Origin: Candidatus Gastranaerophilales bacterium
GTDB taxonomy: Bacteria > Cyanobacteriota > Vampirovibrionia > Gastranaerophilales > Gastranaerophilaceae
Direction: 5' to 3'
Assembly (NCBI GenBank): GCA_021205645.1
Contig: JAJPXE010000161.1
Coordinates: 6,832 to 23,987, forward strand
DNA: 17,156 nucleotides
Under the pieces are notes generated by a model. That model did not search any database. It saw only the letters and a program-made list of their open reading frames with translations, and had not been told where the DNA came from. Each line of letters opens with the position of its first letter. Within the stretch, counting starts at the first letter, position 1. This document shows positions 1-8,108 of this stretch, one piece after another. The position numbers and the translations under genes are program-made.

Positions 1-55
1 TCTGTCAAGAATTATGAGCGAACATAGCAGCAGGACAGCCGAATAATCCAAGACG
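1..55. repeat. 55-bp direct repeat, copy 1 (may extend left of the window)
   Basis: Positions 1-55 are identical to 127-181, an offset of exactly 126 bp. The left limit is set by the window edge, so the true unit may be longer. The copy begins TCTGTCAAGAATTATGAGCG and ends CCAAGACG. It is non-coding in context: it lies downstream of the minus-strand phosphoglucomutase gene. Identity over 55 bases in an intergenic region suggests a dispersed or tandem intergenic repeat family, but only two copies are visible. Confidence 0.9.
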
Positions 56-126
56 CGGATTTTCGGCAGGGCGAGGGCGAAGCCCGAAACCCGTCACGTC
101 CGCAGCTGCGTAGTGAGCGGCGTAAT

Positions 127-181
127 TCTGTCAAGAATTATGAGCGAACATAGCAGCAGGACAGCCGAATAATCCAAGACG
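127..181. repeat. 55-bp direct repeat, copy 2
   Basis: This is an exact second copy of positions 1-55. It starts inside a perfect inverted repeat at 123-140 (TAATTCT, 4-nt loop, AGAATTA), so each unit can form a hairpin at its left end. It ends 7 bp before the stop codon of the phosphoglucomutase gene (189-191), so the repeat abuts that gene. Between the copies (56-126) lies a GC-rich spacer containing the palindrome CGCAGCTGCG (101-110) and a GGGC-GAA-GCCC hairpin (75-85), in contrast to the surrounding AT-rich DNA. Confidence 0.9.
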
Positions 182-188
182 AAAAATT

Positions 189-1586
189 TTAATTTTTCCG
201 CAAACTTAATATATCACTCTCAAGTTTTTTTAATGTTTCTTCACTGTCGCTTTCAAAATATATCCTTAAAAGCGGCTCAGTTCCGCTCTGACGAGCCAGA
301 ACCCAACTGTTTTTGCCTAAATACAGTTTTATCCCGTCTTTTAAACCGATTCCGGTTACATACATACCGCCAGCACTCTTTATCTGAGATATTTTATCCG
401 ATAATGATTTAATTTCCGAACTGTTATTCAATCTTAAATCAATTCTGTCATTCACAAATTCAACCCCGATTAATTCCTTTAACTCCTGTTGAAGCTGTGT
501 CAACGGTTTTTCAAAACAGGCAATTGCTTCCAGAACCAAAAGATTGGCAAGTAGTCCGTCTTTTTCGGGAATATGCCCCTTTATACTCAGTCCGCCGGAT
601 TCTTCACCGCCAATTATACAATCGTTTAATCTCATAGCTTCACCCACGTGCTTGAAACCTACCGGTGTTTCAACAACGGAAATATTCAATTTTTCCGCAA
701 TCCTATCTAACATCAAACTCGCTCCGACTGTCTTTACAAGGCAGCCGGTATAATGTTTGTTTTTAACAAGATGATACAGCAATATTGCTATAATCTCATT
801 CGGAGTTACGTATTCGCCGTTTTCGTTAATAACACCGAACCTGTCCGCATCACCGTCATTAGCGAACCCAAGCGAATTCAAATTCGTTTTGATTTTTTCT
901 ATTAATTCTTTTAAATATTCCGGTTTAGGTTCAGGCATGCCGCCCCCAAAATTCGGATCATGTTCCATATGCAAAGTATCATATTTAATCCCGTGTTTAG
1001 ACAGTATTTTATCAAAATAACCTATACTTGAGGAATATAAACCGTCAAATATTATGTTTTTATCCAAACTTTTAATGATATCAAAGTCAATAAGTTTTTC
1101 TATGTGTTTATAATATTCGGCGGAGAAATCAATATTTGTAACGCTTCCGTTTCTGTATTTTTTATTAAATTCTCTGTCAAGATTTTCTGTTAATTTATCG
1201 GTAATTTCCTTAGTGGCAGGTCCTGCATAATCAGGAATAAACTTAATACCGAGATATTCAGGCGGATTGTGCGAAGCAGTGAACATAACGGCACAGGCAT
1301 TTCTGTTTTTTGCGCAATACGCAAGAACAGGTGTCGGAACTATGCGCGATGAATAATATACATCAAATCCGTATTGCGAGAGCATTTCAGCAGCCGATTT
1401 TGAATATTCATCAGCCTTATTTCTGGGGTCGTAACCTATTAATACAGGTTTTTCGATACCGTATTTTTCAAAAATATATCTTGCTATGGATTGAATAACA
1501 AGTTTAACATTTTGTTTGTTAAAATCTTTTCCGACAACAGCTCTCCAACCGTCTGTTCCGAATTTTATTTCAAATGTTTTGGTCAT
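189..1586 (-). CDS. Phosphoglucomutase/phosphomannomutase (alpha-D-phosphohexomutase family)
   Basis: This 465-residue cytoplasmic enzyme should interconvert hexose 1- and 6-phosphates, feeding glycogen, nucleotide-sugar and envelope synthesis. The four family signatures are present: an N-terminal FGTDGW (9-14), the phosphoserine loop TASHNP (103-108, Ser105 being the phosphorylated serine), the metal-binding loop DGDADRFG (244-251), the sugar-specificity loop GGEESGG (326-332) and the phosphate-binding RQSGTEPLLRIYFE (432-445). The length is normal for the family. It is the last gene of a three-gene minus-strand operon, starting 9 nt after the stop of the PurD-like gene, with no strong Shine-Dalgarno. 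Its substrate preference (glucose, mannose or both) cannot be read from sequence. It does not look like GlmM, whose active-site and N-terminal motifs differ. Confidence 0.93.
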   Translation of the reverse strand: MTKTFEIKFGTDGWRAVVGKDFNKQNVKLVIQSIARYIFEKYGIEKPVLIGYDPRNKADEYSKSAAEMLSQYGFDVYYSSRIVPTPVLAYCAKNRNACAVMFTASHNPPEYLGIKFIPDYAGPATKEITDKLTENLDREFNKKYRNGSVTNIDFSAEYYKHIEKLIDFDIIKSLDKNIIFDGLYSSSIGYFDKILSKHGIKYDTLHMEHDPNFGGGMPEPKPEYLKELIEKIKTNLNSLGFANDGDADRFGVINENGEYVTPNEIIAILLYHLVKNKHYTGCLVKTVGASLMLDRIAEKLNISVVETPVGFKHVGEAMRLNDCIIGGEESGGLSIKGHIPEKDGLLANLLVLEAIACFEKPLTQLQQELKELIGVEFVNDRIDLRLNNSSEIKSLSDKISQIKSAGGMYVTGIGLKDGIKLYLGKNSWVLARQSGTEPLLRIYFESDSEETLKKLESDILSLRKN

Positions 1587-1595
1587 ATACTTATT

Positions 1596-2840
1596 TTACC
1601 ACTTATCTGCTAATTTGCATAAATCTTTGCGGTAATATTTGCCTCTAAATTCGATTGCATCAATTTCATTATACAAATTAGCTGCTGCACGGCTTATTGT
1701 TTTTGCGATTGATGTGATTACGAGTGTTCTGCCGCCTTGAGTTTCATATTCCGTGTATTCATTTTGTCTTGTATTAATATGGGCAATAATGGTACCCTCC
1801 TGCAAATCATCAAGACCCCGTATCACTTCATTTTTAACCTGACCGCTTGAGAGCACGCAGCTTACGGCAAATTCATCTTTAAAATCAAGCAGATTGTAAT
1901 CATCAGAGAATGAACCTATTGCACATGCTTCCATAAGCTTATAAATATCGTTTTCAAGCAGTGATAAAATTCCCTGAGCATCGTGATCTCTTAAAAACGA
2001 ATTACATTCTATAATTGCTATATCCCCCTCGGGAGTGAGGATACCATCAAAACCCAAAATCCCCATATAGGGTTTTAGCCCCTCAGAAAGATAGTTTATT
2101 ACGGGATAAACAATTTCATTCATCATATAATCTTCATGATCGTATGTAAATCTTGTAAACGGGGAGCACGCTCCCATTCCGTCTGTTAAAACTCCGCCGC
2201 CGCCATCCAGAGAGAACTTGTAATCCTCAACACTGCCAACCGGCAATGCTTTGTAACCGTCAGTTATAACATAGAACGAAAAATTTATTCCATATACATA
2301 ATCTTCTATTATAACTTTTGTTTCTCCGCTGAAGAAATAATCTTCAATGCACGCTTTTGCAATCGCAGACGAGGGACAGACCATAACCCTATTTTTTAAT
2401 TTATGGTTATCGGTTTTTATAACAACAGGCATTTCACAATTTTTTAAATAATCCAATGCGAGGTTTTTTTTCTCAAAAACACCAAACCCCGGAGTCGGAA
2501 GCCTTAACTTATAGAACATTTTTTTTGCTGTTGATTTACTGATTGTGAACTGTGCTGCTGATGAAGTCGGTGAAAATATCATTAATCCGTTGTCGTTGAA
2601 TAAGTCGTAAATATCAGATTTTATTGCGGTTTCAGAGCATACAACCGTAAAGTTTATATCATTTTCAAGAGCAAAATTCAGTAATTCAACAACATTGTTT
2701 TCTCTTATGTCGACGATTGTTGCAAATTCTTTCATACCATCATTTCCGGGTGCGGCATAAACATTGAATTGTTTTGATAAAATATGAGCCATTGCCGATT
2801 CTTTTGCGGAATTTCCAACTATTAAAATGTTTTTTTTCAT
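1596..2840 (-). CDS. PurD-like ATP-grasp protein (phosphoribosylamine-glycine ligase homologue, divergent)
   Basis: This 414-residue protein is colinear with PurD, the enzyme that joins phosphoribosylamine and glycine in purine synthesis. It shows an N-terminal Rossmann-like segment with APGN (30-33), an IFSPTSSAAQ stretch (88-97) and SKSTAKKMF before the ATP-grasp domain, DGMGACSP (220-227), and the C-terminal GGRTLVITS (369-377) and FRGKYYRKDL (398-407) motifs. Several usual PurD residues are replaced: GGREHA by NSAKES (10-15 region), the Gly-rich AAGKG loop by HKLKN (146-150), NTGGMG by LTDGMG, and the N-x-RFGDPETQ metal/ATP site by NSFLRDHDAQ (280-289). A normal Shine-Dalgarno (AGGA, 7 nt before ATG) and an intact frame argue against a pseudogene. 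It may be a divergent GAR synthetase or a paralogue with another substrate. It lies 23 nt after the SNF2 gene and 9 nt before phosphoglucomutase. Confidence 0.75.
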   Translation of the reverse strand: MKKNILIVGNSAKESAMAHILSKQFNVYAAPGNDGMKEFATIVDIRENNVVELLNFALENDINFTVVCSETAIKSDIYDLFNDNGLMIFSPTSSAAQFTISKSTAKKMFYKLRLPTPGFGVFEKKNLALDYLKNCEMPVVIKTDNHKLKNRVMVCPSSAIAKACIEDYFFSGETKVIIEDYVYGINFSFYVITDGYKALPVGSVEDYKFSLDGGGGVLTDGMGACSPFTRFTYDHEDYMMNEIVYPVINYLSEGLKPYMGILGFDGILTPEGDIAIIECNSFLRDHDAQGILSLLENDIYKLMEACAIGSFSDDYNLLDFKDEFAVSCVLSSGQVKNEVIRGLDDLQEGTIIAHINTRQNEYTEYETQGGRTLVITSIAKTISRAAANLYNEIDAIEFRGKYYRKDLCKLADKW

Positions 2841-2863
2841 AGATTTGTCCTATCTTGAATTTT

Positions 2864-5800
2864 TTAATCAGCAGAGAAGATTTCTTTAATATCCTCCATA
2901 GTCAGTGATTTAGTAATATTTCTGTCAACAGAGATAACGCTGTCCACAAGGTCGCGTTTTCTTGTTTTAAGTTTCTGGATTTTTTCTTCAACAGTATTTT
3001 TTGTAATAATTCTGTAGACGAATACTTTTTTAGTTTGCCCGATACGGTAGGCTCTGTCGGTAGCCTGATCTTCGACGGCAGGGTTCCACCACGGGTCGTA
3101 GTGGATTACGTAATCCGCACCCGTCAGGTTTAATCCCGTTCCGCCCGCTTTTAAACTAATAAGGAAGATTTTTACATTCGAATTGTTGTTAAAGTTATCA
3201 ACAGCAGCTTTGCGGTCTTTTGTTTTTCCGGTTAAGTATTCATATTCAATACCGCTGCGCTCCAGCCAGCCTTTTATTATATCAAGCATATCAACAAACT
3301 GACTGAATAGAAGTATTCTGTGTTTTTCCTCGATTATTTGTTCTATCATTCCTTTTAAGTATTCAAATTTACCTGATTGAATAACGCCCTTGACGTGTTC
3401 TTTATCATACAGTTTAGGATGACAGCAGATTTGACGCAGCCTCAACAGAGCCGAGAAGATAGACATTCTGCTCTTTTCAAGTCCGTTCATTTCAATACTC
3501 TTGAATAATTCCTCCTTAGTACTGTCAAGTATATCCAGATAGAAGTCTTTTTGTTCAGGTGTCATTTCGCAATATGCCATGTTTTCGACTTTATCAGGCA
3601 GGTCTTTTGCAACATCGCGTTTCATTCTGCGTAAGATGAACGGATAAATTTGGAGTTTGAGCCGTTTTTCAACCGTTTTATCCTGACGTTCCATTATCGG
3701 TGTTACGTATCTTGAGTTAAATTCAGGCATGCTGAATAAGAACCCCGGCATAAGGAAATCAAACACTGACCAGAGTTCTTCAAGCTTGTTTTCGATAGGT
3801 GTACCCGACAGTGCAAGCCTGTGGGTTCCGTTGAGTGTCTTGACTGCCTGTGCCGTTTGAGAGGTCGCATTTTTGATATTTTGCGACTCATCAAGAATAA
3901 TGTATCTAAAATTATGTTTTCTTAATTTTGTTATATCACGTCTTATAAGAGCATAGCTTGTAATAACGATATCATAATTTGGAATTTCTTTAAAAAGTTT
4001 TTCGCGGTCAACCCCCGAAAGTTTCAGACAGGTAAGATCCGGAGTAAATTTTTGGATTTCTGCTTCCCAGTTAAAAACGACTGTTGTCGGTGCGATTACA
4101 AGTGTCGGCTCCGGTCCGTCAACTTCTTTGGCTTTTTTGAGCAGGCTTAATGCCTGTAATGTCTTACCAAGACCCATATCATCAGCCAGTATTCCGTTTA
4201 AACCGTATTTATACATAAACCACAACCAACTGAAACCTTTAAGCTGATAATCACGAAATTCAGCGTTAACCTCCGGCAATTCGGTTGTTTCGGTTGTTGA
4301 AAAAGTAGAAATCTGCGACCAGAAATTGCTGAACTTTTCACTCATAACAAGTTCAAATCCGAGATTTTCAAGCTCTTTAACAAGTCCTGTTCTGTATGAT
4401 TTAATCCTGAATTTATTTTCATTGTTTCTGTATGCATCAAACGAGTTAAAAGACCGCATCATCTGATAAATATTTTGAGCGGGATATTCAACAAAGCCTA
4501 AACTCCTTATTCTGCTATATTTTTCACCGTTCTGGATTGTTTCAAAAATTGTGTCAAAATCGATTATTTCTTCACCAACCTGACCGTAGAGCTGGATTTC
4601 AAATTCATCGACAGCATCATCGCAAAAATCCATTTTTGCACACATTTTGAACGGTTCTTCAATAAGTTTGAAAAAGTTCATATCGTCTTTTTCTTCAAAC
4701 TTCCAACTTTCGCCTGCCTGTTTCATATAGTAGTTATAAAAATCGATAGCGGTTTCTTTTTCAAGTGCAAGGTTATTAGTCTGCATAGGTACAAATTTAC
4801 AGGCTAAAAGCATTGAATACGCTGCCTGTTCGTGTTTGTAGTTTCTTTTTATCCAGTAGATAAAGTCCTCACCGTCCTGTTTTTTGGTAACGGTAACATA
4901 AGGTGATTTTTCATCGTGTTTTGAGTACGGAACACGCACCCCGTCATATTCAAATTCAAGCTCTGCTTTTAGTGATTGGTCATAATCTATTCCCATACTT
5001 ACAATATTTAAAGGCGGACGTTCTTCAAGCATAAGTTTTGTGATTTGTTCTGAAACATTTACCGGCATAATTTCTTTTATCTTTGGCAGTTCTTCGTAGA
5101 TAAATCTCCCGCCTTCGGAATCTTTCAGGTCTGTATATGTTGATTTGATAATATATTGCGGGAGTTCGTTCATTGCGACATTTATAGGAAAGATAACGTT
5201 TTTATACCGTCCCCATTTAAGTTGTCTGGAGAAATATTTAACTTCTTCAAACGGGTAAACCTCATCGCTGCCGGGTCTGTTCCAATACAGAGCAAGTGAG
5301 AGTGTTCCGTTGGTGTTTGCACTGACATCAAGCGATAAATTCCATTGTTTGTCGGTGAATTTAATCCTTTGTTTTGTTCTTTCGTCGAGTACTTCCTCCA
5401 CCTGAGCCAGAAGCGGGAACATTGGCATAAACTTTGTTATCGGAATGTCGTACCAACCCGCTTTTTTATCCTGTCTTGCTATTTTCAGTATGAGTTGGAA
5501 CACGGCAAGTTCGGATTTTTGTGCCTCGTTGAGTTCAAACCCTATGTCTGATTTTTGTGAATCTATCAATGCTCTAAGTATACTTTCAAGTGAGCGTATA
5601 ATTTTTCCGGTGTGCCTGTCTTTGATAAGTATAGAGAAGAAATTTTGCCGCCTTTTGTTGTTGAAATGGAATATATAGCTTCCCTGAGTGTTTTCTGTAA
5701 GTTCCGTATCTTCATCGGGATAGCTTGTTTGTACACCGTATTTAGTTTCGAGCCAATCCTCGTAAGCGTGGTCATCGACTGCTTTAAGAGCGACGGCGAC

Positions 5801-6046
5801 GGCGTGTTTGCACCATTCTTCTTTCAGCGGACAGTTGCATCTTGCCTCGACCCCGCCTTTTTTGAAGATTAAGTCTGTTGAGTAATAATCCTGAAAGTTG
5901 CCTTTTACTCTGCCTTTGTAGAAATTCTTAATCGGTGATGTATCAAGCAGCATATCTTTTTTGTAATACTCATATCCGCGCCTCCAACTGCCGGCGGATG
6001 CATTTTCTTTTATATATTTATAGTTAAATTTAAAAACTTTACTCAT
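2864..6046 (-). CDS. SNF2-family ATPase/helicase with N-terminal SWIM zinc finger
   Basis: This 1060-residue protein is a bacterial SNF2 (superfamily 2) DNA translocase. A SWIM zinc-binding motif lies near the N-terminus (C70-x-C72, C79-x-H81), followed by a long middle region (about 120-590) without a motif I recognise. The helicase core has Walker A DDMGLGKT (622-629), motif II DESQ (719-722), motif III SGTPIEN (747-753), motif V AGGTGLNL (967-974) and motif VI DQATDRAYRIGQ (993-1004). The family moves on double-stranded DNA and remodels protein-DNA complexes; the specific role of bacterial SWIM-SNF2 proteins is poorly defined. An in-frame TGA 12 nt upstream fixes the start near 6046. It is the first gene of the operon with the PurD-like protein and phosphoglucomutase, a pairing with no obvious functional logic. 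Confidence 0.93.
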   Translation of the reverse strand: MSKVFKFNYKYIKENASAGSWRRGYEYYKKDMLLDTSPIKNFYKGRVKGNFQDYYSTDLIFKKGGVEARCNCPLKEEWCKHAVAVALKAVDDHAYEDWLETKYGVQTSYPDEDTELTENTQGSYIFHFNNKRRQNFFSILIKDRHTGKIIRSLESILRALIDSQKSDIGFELNEAQKSELAVFQLILKIARQDKKAGWYDIPITKFMPMFPLLAQVEEVLDERTKQRIKFTDKQWNLSLDVSANTNGTLSLALYWNRPGSDEVYPFEEVKYFSRQLKWGRYKNVIFPINVAMNELPQYIIKSTYTDLKDSEGGRFIYEELPKIKEIMPVNVSEQITKLMLEERPPLNIVSMGIDYDQSLKAELEFEYDGVRVPYSKHDEKSPYVTVTKKQDGEDFIYWIKRNYKHEQAAYSMLLACKFVPMQTNNLALEKETAIDFYNYYMKQAGESWKFEEKDDMNFFKLIEEPFKMCAKMDFCDDAVDEFEIQLYGQVGEEIIDFDTIFETIQNGEKYSRIRSLGFVEYPAQNIYQMMRSFNSFDAYRNNENKFRIKSYRTGLVKELENLGFELVMSEKFSNFWSQISTFSTTETTELPEVNAEFRDYQLKGFSWLWFMYKYGLNGILADDMGLGKTLQALSLLKKAKEVDGPEPTLVIAPTTVVFNWEAEIQKFTPDLTCLKLSGVDREKLFKEIPNYDIVITSYALIRRDITKLRKHNFRYIILDESQNIKNATSQTAQAVKTLNGTHRLALSGTPIENKLEELWSVFDFLMPGFLFSMPEFNSRYVTPIMERQDKTVEKRLKLQIYPFILRRMKRDVAKDLPDKVENMAYCEMTPEQKDFYLDILDSTKEELFKSIEMNGLEKSRMSIFSALLRLRQICCHPKLYDKEHVKGVIQSGKFEYLKGMIEQIIEEKHRILLFSQFVDMLDIIKGWLERSGIEYEYLTGKTKDRKAAVDNFNNNSNVKIFLISLKAGGTGLNLTGADYVIHYDPWWNPAVEDQATDRAYRIGQTKKVFVYRIITKNTVEEKIQKLKTRKRDLVDSVISVDRNITKSLTMEDIKEIFSAD

Positions 6047-6439
6047 CCAACTGAGTCAATCCTTTTCGGGTTCTTAATAATCAAAAACGGTTATTTTAAA
6101 TATATTCCAACAATATGACACAGGCACTAAAAAATAACCTCATAGCCCATATTATTATTGTACATAAATAGATAAAAAAAAACAAGTGGGGGATTTAAAA
6201 CAGAAAAATTTTCTTTTCTCCTCTGTGTGTGAGGTGACTGTCTGTGCGGTTTTCTAATCGCCCCCCTCACTCCTGCGGAGCAGACAGTGCCAACTGCTTT
6301 GCAGATTGGCACCCGCTCCGCCCATCTCCCCATCGGAAAAGGGAAAAAGTTTCGGGAAAGGGGAAAATGTTTTCACCACCTCTCACAAAAGAAGATGGCA
6401 ACATTGTTTTTTTTAACTCAACCGCAGAGGAAAAGCAGA
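6047..6439. other. 393-bp intergenic region with GC-rich structured element; no gene
   Basis: This region lies between the SNF2 start and the end of the 555-residue membrane-protein gene, both on the minus strand. The part next to SNF2 (6047-6200) is AT-rich with an A-run at 6174-6183, and should contain the SNF2 operon promoter, although I find no clear -35/-10 pair. The stretch at about 6218-6390 is much richer in GC and is heavily self-complementary (described separately). Short open frames here overlap the palindromes on both strands, lack Shine-Dalgarno sites and have low-complexity Arg/Pro/Ser-rich translations, so I do not call genes. Confidence 0.7.
6237..6321. repeat. Nested palindromic intergenic element (REP/MITE-like hairpin)
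   Basis: The core folds as one long hairpin. The outer stem GCGGAGC (6275-6281) pairs with GCTCCGC (6315-6321). After a small internal loop, GTGCCAACTGC (6287-6297) pairs with GCAG-A-TTGGCAC (6301-6312), leaving a TTT loop and one bulged A. A competing outer pairing joins ACTGTCTG (6237-6244) with CAGACAGT (6281-6288). A further long-range pairing of GTGAGGTG (6228-6235) with CACCTCTCAC (6376-6385, 2-nt bulge) may mark the element ends. The composition contrasts with neighbouring genes, which suggests an inserted repeat rather than a gene remnant. Without other copies in view, its family cannot be fixed. Confidence 0.6.
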
Positions 6440-8107
6440 TTATTCGGCTTTCGTGAGCCCTTTGAATGACGATAATGCAGTCATATTTGATTGGTTCATG
6501 ACAAAATTATTGTTCTTTTCTGTCATAACATCTTGCATTTTTTTTGCTTTACGTTTCTTTTCAAGAGAGCCCGTAATTGCAATATTCAAACTCGGAATAC
6601 CAAGACCGAGCACCGCACAAGAATACACATAATTTGCAATCTGACCTATATTCAATATTCTCAGGTTCTTTCTTGCGGCACTGTTCTTCGGAAGCTCTTT
6701 AATCATTTCACCGAGTTTTTTAGCAGTACCGTCAGATTTAAGTATTGATTTACCTTCTTTTGCCAGACTTTCGGCTGCCGATTCTTTACGTGAGACAATG
6801 TTACTATTAAAGAATCTGTCAACTTTTTCACCAAAATGTTTATACAAGAAACCATTTTTAGAGTTTTCCTTGTTATACCTTATAAGCGGGTCGTTTTTAT
6901 CCTGCATTGCCATTACAACTCCTTTGTTAACGAAGTTGCCCAGAACGAGCCAGTTCAAAAAACCTAAAATATCTTTAGTGTCACATTCTCTAAGCTCATC
7001 TTTATCTCTTGCAACAATCATTCTTGAACAGATTGTAGTTGCATAAAGAGCCTTGAACTGATCAATTGTAGGTGCTGTTCCTTTAAACAAAACTTTATCC
7101 AGCACTTCTGCCGGTTTAGCTTTCATGGTAAACAATGCAAGCCCTGCCATAGCTGCTGCAGATAAACCTTTCATTACTTTGAACCCGAAAGATTTATCTT
7201 TTTCTCTGCCCGGCATGCCTGCAAAACCATCCGAGCCGGTACGTTTTTTGGTTAAATAAACATTGATTGGCTGAGCGCTTGAAGAAATTGCCATTGCAAG
7301 ACCAAGTCCCATAGCCGCACGACCCTTACCGAATTTTTTGAGTTTTGACACAAATTTATCCGTTGTACCAATATTATTATTTTCTTTAAATGCTTTTGTT
7401 AAACGATAGAAATCATCGGTAATTGTACTTACTGATGCACTTGCCGATTTGTTGCCGTGCTTAATGATTGCTTCATTTTCAGCACCGGTTGCCTCAAGCA
7501 ATTTCGCATTAAGTCTTGCACTGACAGTTTTTCTCTCTTTTTTAGACAGGCCGTCATTTGCAAGGGTTTTCATATCTTCAATGATACCCTGTTTATGTTC
7601 ATCAGCAATTTTTACATAACCGTTAGCATCTGCCCTTGTATCATTAGGGTTATAACCGCGGAAATTATCGACTACATCCTGAATATAATTATCAACATTG
7701 CCGTTATTAGCTTTCCACTTAGCAGAGTGAACATCAATAGAATCGTTGGAAGCGAAAATTCTCTGAGGATTTTTAACACTGAACGATTTGGAGAACATGC
7801 CGGCAAGAACCGTCCCTGCAAGCAGTCCGTACAATCCGACAGCCGCATCATTTATTGTTGAAGAAAATTCTCTAAATCCGGTTTCCATACCTGCTGATGC
7901 CCCTCTTTTGTGAGTATCAATACAGGTTCTCGGACCGCCCATTGAAAGAACATCAACAGCCGTTGCTCCCCAAACAGGATTTGTTGCAAGATAATCCATT
8001 ACCGGAGTAAACCCCCTGAATGAAACATTGCTGTTTGATTTTTCGCTGCGGGTTTCTGTTTGAGGGGTTGAGTATTTTTGCTGTCTGTTTGTTAAACTGA
8101 TGTCCAT
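6440..8107 (-). CDS. Unknown multi-segment membrane protein with terminal FxG motifs (paralogue B)
   Basis: I do not recognise a named family for this 555-residue protein. It has a polar N-terminus (1-27) leading to NVSFRGF (27-33), hydrophobic segments near 88-104, 264-280, 313-328 and 488-512, and a C-terminus that repeats the motif as SSFKG (546-550). It is distantly homologous to the upstream gene product: compare SRMIVARDKDELRE-DTKDI (361-379) with SRMAAADDKNELAE-TTRDI there, the preceding LFKG/QFKG-x-x-PT-x-DQ stretch, and the matching order of hydrophobic segments. The start lies 1 nt after the upstream stop (TAA-T-ATG), so translation is probably coupled. The function is unknown; the hydrophobic segments suggest a membrane protein. 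Confidence 0.85.
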   Translation of the reverse strand: MDISLTNRQQKYSTPQTETRSEKSNSNVSFRGFTPVMDYLATNPVWGATAVDVLSMGGPRTCIDTHKRGASAGMETGFREFSSTINDAAVGLYGLLAGTVLAGMFSKSFSVKNPQRIFASNDSIDVHSAKWKANNGNVDNYIQDVVDNFRGYNPNDTRADANGYVKIADEHKQGIIEDMKTLANDGLSKKERKTVSARLNAKLLEATGAENEAIIKHGNKSASASVSTITDDFYRLTKAFKENNNIGTTDKFVSKLKKFGKGRAAMGLGLAMAISSSAQPINVYLTKKRTGSDGFAGMPGREKDKSFGFKVMKGLSAAAMAGLALFTMKAKPAEVLDKVLFKGTAPTIDQFKALYATTICSRMIVARDKDELRECDTKDILGFLNWLVLGNFVNKGVVMAMQDKNDPLIRYNKENSKNGFLYKHFGEKVDRFFNSNIVSRKESAAESLAKEGKSILKSDGTAKKLGEMIKELPKNSAARKNLRILNIGQIANYVYSCAVLGLGIPSLNIAITGSLEKKRKAKKMQDVMTEKNNNFVMNQSNMTALSSFKGLTKAE

Positions 8108-8108
8108 A

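Noticed and set aside
1..181. CRISPR array
   Set aside because: Only two copies, a repeat of 55 bp and a spacer of about 71 bp are seen, with no cas genes. The spacing does not fit CRISPR.
2864..6046. SNF2 helicase as part of a phage-defence system such as DISARM
   Set aside because: No DNA methyltransferase, DrmA/DrmB/DrmC-like gene, phospholipase D protein or other defence gene is nearby; the operon partners are metabolic-type proteins.
6127..6469. Small genes on both strands in the 6047-6439 gap
   Set aside because: The frames run through palindromes, have no Shine-Dalgarno and give low-complexity Arg/Pro/Ser-rich translations, as expected from a GC-rich structured repeat.
7457..7861. 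134-codon plus-strand open frame inside membrane protein B
   Set aside because: Antisense shadow of the minus-strand gene, with no independent signals.
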